The notes beneath the pieces are model-generated. The model saw nothing but the letters and a program-made list of their open reading frames with translations, was not told where the DNA came from and made no database searches. Made by a program: the position numbers and the translations under genes. DNA of 17,992 bases, taken from NCBI GenBank assembly GCA_964453035.1, contig CAYVOX010000057.1:1-17992 (forward strand), read 5' to 3'. This stretch comes from CAYVOX01 sp964453035 (GTDB lineage: Bacteria > Chloroflexota > Anaerolineae > Anaerolineales > Anaerolineaceae). Shown here piece after piece: positions 14,370-17,992 of this stretch (position 1 is the stretch's first letter; the number at the start of each line of letters is the position of its first letter).

Positions 14370-16218
14370 GGTCAATGATCTCCGCGGCGTAATCAAAACG
14401 ATTGAACGCCGGCATCAGATAGATTCCCTGAACAATGGGTTGGAGATGCTCAGCTAATTCTATCGCAATTTCGATTCCCGCGCGCGCGCCTGCCTCACCG
14501 GCTTTTGCCATGCGAGACTGGATCTCAGAGGGAACGGTGATGCCGGGAACCTCCTGATCTAGGAAGGCGGCGTGGCGGGCGGAAGCCAGGGGAAGAATGC
14601 CGACCAGGACGGGGATATTGAGCGGTCCGTGCTCATCGGCGTAGCGCTGCAGAAAGGATTTAGCCAGACCGGCATCATAGATGGGCTGGGTTAGGATAAA
14701 ATCTGCCCCGGCGCGCAGCTTGCGGCGAAGATTTTTGATTTCATCCTCAATGTTAGCGGGCGTGAGGTTGAGTGCGCAGCCAACGACGAATGAGGTGGGC
14801 TGACCGATATCGGTACCAGCATGGTCAACCCCGGCATTGAAGCCCTGCTTGATGAGCCTGATGAGGCCGGAAGGCACCAGGTCGTAGTTATCCATGGCGG
14901 TGGGGTAGTCGCCAATGGCGGTGGGATCACCCATAACAACAAAGACGTTGCGCACGCCGAGGGCGTGAGCTGCCAGTAAATCGCCCTGGACGCGCAGAAG
15001 GTTGCGGCCGCGGGTGGGGAAATGCAAAACTGTTTCAATTTCGACCTTGCGCTGGATGAGCGAACAAACCGCCCAGGGGCTCATGCGCATGCGCGCCATG
15101 GGACTATCGGCCACGTCAATCACATCGGCACCGGCTTCAGCCAGGAGCGACGCCCCGGCTAACAGCTTGTGGGTGGAAAGGCCGCGTGGAGGGTCCATCT
15201 CGACGGCGACAGTGAATTGACCTGAGGCCAGCTTCTGGGCAAATCTGGAGGGTTGCTGTTCGGCGGGCAGTTGTTCTTCGCGCTCGATGACGGAGAAGGC
15301 GTAGCCGTTGACATGGTCTTCGAGCGGCATTTTTTCAATGGCGCGGGCGAGAGCGGCAATATGCGGTGGGGTGGTGCCGCAGCAGCCACCAATGACGCAG
15401 GCGCCGGCCTGGCGGAAGGGGAGAGCGTATTCGCCAAAGTAATCGGGTGCGGCGGGGTACATGATGCGCCCGGAAAGCTGCTCAGGCCAGCCTGCGTTGG
15501 GCATAACTGAAAAGCGGGCTTCAGGACAGGCCTGCTGCATTTGCTTGAGGATGCGCAGGAGCTGGTTTGGCCCACCGGAACAGTTGATGCCGATGATATC
15601 CGCGCCGGATTCGACCAGTTTTCGGGCCACTTTGGCAGGGTCGTCACCGAGCAAGGTGCGGTCGTCGCGGGTGAAGGTCATCGAGGCGAGGACGGGCAAC
15701 TGCGGTGCCACCGCGCGGGCAGCCTGGACGGCTTCGTGGACTTCGTAGAGGTCGGTCATGGTTTCGAAGATGAGCAGGTCCACCCCGGCCTGGGCGAGTG
15801 CGCTGATTTGCTCGGCAAAAACCTGGCGAGCCTGTTCGGGCTGGACGCGCCCAAAAGGTGCTAGGCGCACGCCCAGAGGGCCAACATCACCGGCGATGTA
15901 CACATCCTTGAAGGAGGCCAGCACCACACGGCGAGCCAGCTCAACACCGGCGGTGTTGATTTCGACCAGTTTATCCTCCAATCCGTGGCGGGTGAGTTTA
16001 AAGCGGTTAGCGCCAAAGGTGTTGGTCTGGATAATTTGCGCGCCGGCCTCAATATATTCGCGGTGAATCTCTGCGACCAGGGCGGGCTGGGTGAGGTTGA
16101 GATAATCAAAACAGACATCGAAGGCAACGCCGCGCAGGTGGAGCATGGTGCCCATGGCGCCATCGGCGACGATGGGTTTGGGCTGGTTGAGCAGGTCGAG
16201 GAAGGGGAGTCTAGCCAT
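14353..16218 (-). CDS. metF: Bifunctional homocysteine S-methyltransferase / methylenetetrahydrofolate reductase (YitJ-type)
   Basis: A 621-residue cytosolic fusion, close to the 612 of B. subtilis YitJ as I recall. Residues about 5-295 form a zinc-dependent homocysteine methyltransferase barrel: DGAMGTML, QTNTFGANR and the zinc cysteines C213 (INCSGG), C279 and C280 (GGCCGT). Residues about 330-621 form the flavin-dependent MetF barrel (FTVAVEMDPPRG with E340, GADVIDVADSP, VVMGDP, FILTQPIYD). The latter reduces 5,10-methylene-THF to 5-methyl-THF. The start at 16218 has GGAGGT five bases upstream and overlaps the MetH stop by eight bases. The adjacent MetH fragment carries the cobalamin modules, so this HMT domain probably supplies homocysteine activation to that partner. 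Confidence 0.95.
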   Translation of the reverse strand: MARLPFLDLLNQPKPIVADGAMGTMLHLRGVAFDVCFDYLNLTQPALVAEIHREYIEAGAQIIQTNTFGANRFKLTRHGLEDKLVEINTAGVELARRVVLASFKDVYIAGDVGPLGVRLAPFGRVQPEQARQVFAEQISALAQAGVDLLIFETMTDLYEVHEAVQAARAVAPQLPVLASMTFTRDDRTLLGDDPAKVARKLVESGADIIGINCSGGPNQLLRILKQMQQACPEARFSVMPNAGWPEQLSGRIMYPAAPDYFGEYALPFRQAGACVIGGCCGTTPPHIAALARAIEKMPLEDHVNGYAFSVIEREEQLPAEQQPSRFAQKLASGQFTVAVEMDPPRGLSTHKLLAGASLLAEAGADVIDVADSPMARMRMSPWAVCSLIQRKVEIETVLHFPTRGRNLLRVQGDLLAAHALGVRNVFVVMGDPTAIGDYPTAMDNYDLVPSGLIRLIKQGFNAGVDHAGTDIGQPTSFVVGCALNLTPANIEDEIKNLRRKLRAGADFILTQPIYDAGLAKSFLQRYADEHGPLNIPVLVGILPLASARHAAFLDQEVPGITVPSEIQSRMAKAGEAGARAGIEIAIELAEHLQPIVQGIYLMPAFNRFDYAAEIIDHVTHH

Positions 16219-17992
16219 TTTTACCTCCGAGGAGCTGTTCCACGCGTGTTTCAGCGGTGTTGAAGTATTTCGCCTCGGGATGGTGGATGATGATGGCGGC
16301 AGTGGATTGTTCCGGCACAAGCTGGAAGGCGGAGGTGAGGCTCATGCCGAGCTCGGTTTGCGCGGGAAGGAGCTGGAAAACGCGGGCGTGATCGGCAAGC
16401 TCGGGAACTGCGGGATACCCCCAGGAATAGCGCTTGCCCTGTTCTGGTCCAAGCCCTAACTCTTTGCGAATGTGGCGGTGCAGGTATTCGGCAGCAGCTT
16501 CAGCCAACTGGACGGCCAATCCATGCGTGAAGTAGGCTCCGCTGTAATTGCCTTCAGCCTGGAGCCGGTCAAAGCGATGGGTGGCGGCCGCGCCGATGGT
16601 GACCACCTGAAAGGCAACCACATCCATCTGGTTTGAAGCGACCGGGGCGAAGTAATCGGCCAGGCAGAGCGCTTCTTCGCCGGCCTGGCGGGGGAACGTA
16701 AAGCGAGTTAATTCCGCGGGGGAGCCTGCCTGCACAGAGCCGGGATCATATATGACCAGGTCGTTCTCTTGCGATTGGGCAGGCCAGTAACCGTAAACGC
16801 CCTGCGGCTGCAGCCAACCTTCGCGCAGCGCCTGGCGCAGCATGGAATCGAGCCGGGCTTCATATTCTGCCTGCAATTTGATCCAGGCTTCGCCGTGGGT
16901 GTTTTTTGCACCCCACGAGAGACGGAAAAGCTCGTTTTTGGAGAGGTGGCGGGCGACCAGTTCAAGGGGCATGGCGCGCACGACGCGAGCACCCCAGGAA
17001 GGCGGGCGGGGTATGCTGGCGGCGGGCAGGATGGAGGATCTGGGGCGAGCGGGGGCGGCTGGGGGCTGGTTTTGCGCGGCACGACCCAGTTCCATTTCGG
17101 ATTCCTGGCGGATTTGCGCCAGCAAGGCGGGCTTTTGCTGCGAATCAACCAGTTTTTGCATCGTCTCCAGTCCTTCGAAGGCATCTTTGCAGTAAAAGAC
17201 GCCGGGTTGGTAGAAAGCGCCGTCGTCGGCGAGCAGGATACGGCGTCCAAAGCGGCGGTTGATGGCTGCGCCGCCAATGAGTACCGGAATATTGAGCTTG
17301 CGGCGGTGCAGTTCGTTGATGATGAGCGGCATTTGCTTGCTGGTGCTGACGAGCAGGGCACTCAGTCCGATGGCATCCGCACGGGCTTCCACCGCGCGGG
17401 AGATGATGGTCTCGGCGGGAACCTGCTTGCCCAGGTCAATGACGGTGAAGCCGTTATTGGAGAGGATGGTCTTGACCAGGTTCTTGCCAATATCGTGAAC
17501 ATCCCCGTAAACGGTGGCCAGGACGAGGGTACCCTTGCTGACACCTTCCTCGCGCTCAAGGAATTGCTCAACATGGCTGACAGCTTTTTTCATCACCTCA
17601 GCGGATTGGAGGACGAAGGGCAAAATCAACTCGCCCGCTCCAAACTTGTCACCCACCTCCTTCATGGCGGGGAGCAACACCTGATTGAGGATGCGCACAG
17701 CTTCCAGCGGCCATTCCTCGCGTGGCTTGAGTTGCAGAAGCTGGTCAATATCGGCTTCCAGGCCGTCCTTGAGGCGGTGGAGGATGCGATAGTGGATGCG
17801 TTCAGCGGGTGAGAGGGCAGCCAGCCCGGAATCGGCTTCTGAAGCACGATTTTTTGTTGAGGGACCGGACTCTTGATAGTGACGGATGAGGGACGAGAGT
17901 GCCTGTGGCTGGCGGTTGAAGATAAGGTCTTCAGCAAGCGCGCGTTCGGAGGGGGGAATTTCAGCGTAAGGGGTAATTTGCGCGGGGTTGAC
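16211..17992 (-). CDS. metH: Cobalamin-dependent methionine synthase, cobalamin-binding and reactivation modules (5' end outside window)
   Basis: The frame is open to the last base of the window; 593 C-terminal residues are visible. The first residues (NPAQITPYAEIPP, AEDLIFNR) match the junction after the pterin-binding domain of MetH. The helical cap follows (MKEVGDKFGAGELILPFVLQ), then the B12 domain with DVHDIGKN (lower-axial His, about residue 166), GLSALLVST and IGGAA. After a Pro-rich linker comes the AdoMet reactivation domain, with WGAKNTHGEAW, QPQGVYGYWP, the RxxxGY motif at about 521-526 and HPEAKYF near the end. The enzyme moves methyl from 5-methyl-THF through cobalamin to homocysteine and is rescued by reductive methylation with AdoMet. 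An internal GTG at 17698 is not a start, because homology continues upstream. The gene overlaps HMT-MetF by eight bases. Confidence 0.93.
   Translation of the reverse strand, partial: VNPAQITPYAEIPPSERALAEDLIFNRQPQALSSLIRHYQESGPSTKNRASEADSGLAALSPAERIHYRILHRLKDGLEADIDQLLQLKPREEWPLEAVRILNQVLLPAMKEVGDKFGAGELILPFVLQSAEVMKKAVSHVEQFLEREEGVSKGTLVLATVYGDVHDIGKNLVKTILSNNGFTVIDLGKQVPAETIISRAVEARADAIGLSALLVSTSKQMPLIINELHRRKLNIPVLIGGAAINRRFGRRILLADDGAFYQPGVFYCKDAFEGLETMQKLVDSQQKPALLAQIRQESEMELGRAAQNQPPAAPARPRSSILPAASIPRPPSWGARVVRAMPLELVARHLSKNELFRLSWGAKNTHGEAWIKLQAEYEARLDSMLRQALREGWLQPQGVYGYWPAQSQENDLVIYDPGSVQAGSPAELTRFTFPRQAGEEALCLADYFAPVASNQMDVVAFQVVTIGAAATHRFDRLQAEGNYSGAYFTHGLAVQLAEAAAEYLHRHIRKELGLGPEQGKRYSWGYPAVPELADHARVFQLLPAQTELGMSLTSAFQLVPEQSTAAIIIHHPEAKYFNTAETRVEQLLGGKNG
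16223..16228 (-). promoter_or_regulatory. Ribosome binding site deciding the HMT-MetF start
   Basis: GGAGGT on the minus strand lies within the last codons of metH, four to five bases before ATG 16218. It rules out the longer in-frame extension to 16320, whose residues have no HMT resemblance. Confidence 0.75.

Noticed and set aside
17696..17698. GTG as the start of metH
   Set aside because: The frame continues to the window edge with clear MetH residues (NPAQITPY, EDLIFNR), so the gene is cut by the window.
16769..17812. A 347-codon plus-strand open frame opposite metH
   Set aside because: It lies wholly antisense to a MetH frame with continuous motif matches; its translation is low-complexity and lacks domains. 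GC-rich codon bias leaves the opposite frame open.

Overview
The window reads as a GC-rich bacterial chromosome segment. It is most likely from the phylum Chloroflexota, class Anaerolineae or close to it. That placement is an inference. It rests on the mix of a long-form formate-THF ligase, DUF3048 and DUF4349 lipoproteins, an HMT-MetF fusion beside a MetH core, and secreted proteins carrying a YLPVVMK-like motif. There are no rRNA, tRNA, CRISPR or phage genes.

Left part, plus strand (1-4561). The end of a secreted beta-propeller protein is cut by the window edge. It is followed by a 160-bp element with terminal inverted repeats (368-527, MITE-like or an IS remnant). Next comes a tight three-gene unit: fhs (formate-tetrahydrofolate ligase, the long form resembling the eukaryotic C1-THF synthase domain), an XRE-cupin regulator starting on the base after the fhs stop, and lysA (diaminopimelate decarboxylase) three bases later. 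A promoter candidate and a 9-bp inverted repeat lie ahead of fhs.

Middle part. A DinG-type exonuclease-helicase fusion (minus, 4562-7360) meets lysA stop-to-stop with no spacer. It diverges from a 559-residue lipoprotein of unknown function (plus, 7479-9158). That gene converges on the minus-strand block through a strong GC-rich hairpin that could terminate transcription in both directions.

Right part, minus strand (9241-17992, transcribed from the right edge leftward): MetH (cobalamin-binding and reactivation modules, 5' end outside the window), the HMT-MetF fusion, coaX, coaBC, a DUF3048 lipoprotein, a metallophosphoesterase and a DUF4349 lipoprotein. Most neighbours overlap by 1 to 17 bases. 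The exceptions are coaX/coaBC (116-base gap with a TATAAT box) and phosphoesterase/DUF4349 (92-base gap).

Function. The window is dominated by one-carbon and methionine metabolism: Fhs loads formate on THF, MetF makes 5-methyl-THF, and the HMT domain with the MetH core passes the methyl to homocysteine. Coenzyme A synthesis (CoaX, CoaBC) and lysine/peptidoglycan precursor synthesis (LysA) are also present. The genes are mostly housekeeping. I see no clear novel defence or mobile system. The points most worth a second look are the small inverted-repeat element, the split of methionine synthase across two proteins, the regulator wedged between fhs and lysA, and the uncharacterised lipoprotein.
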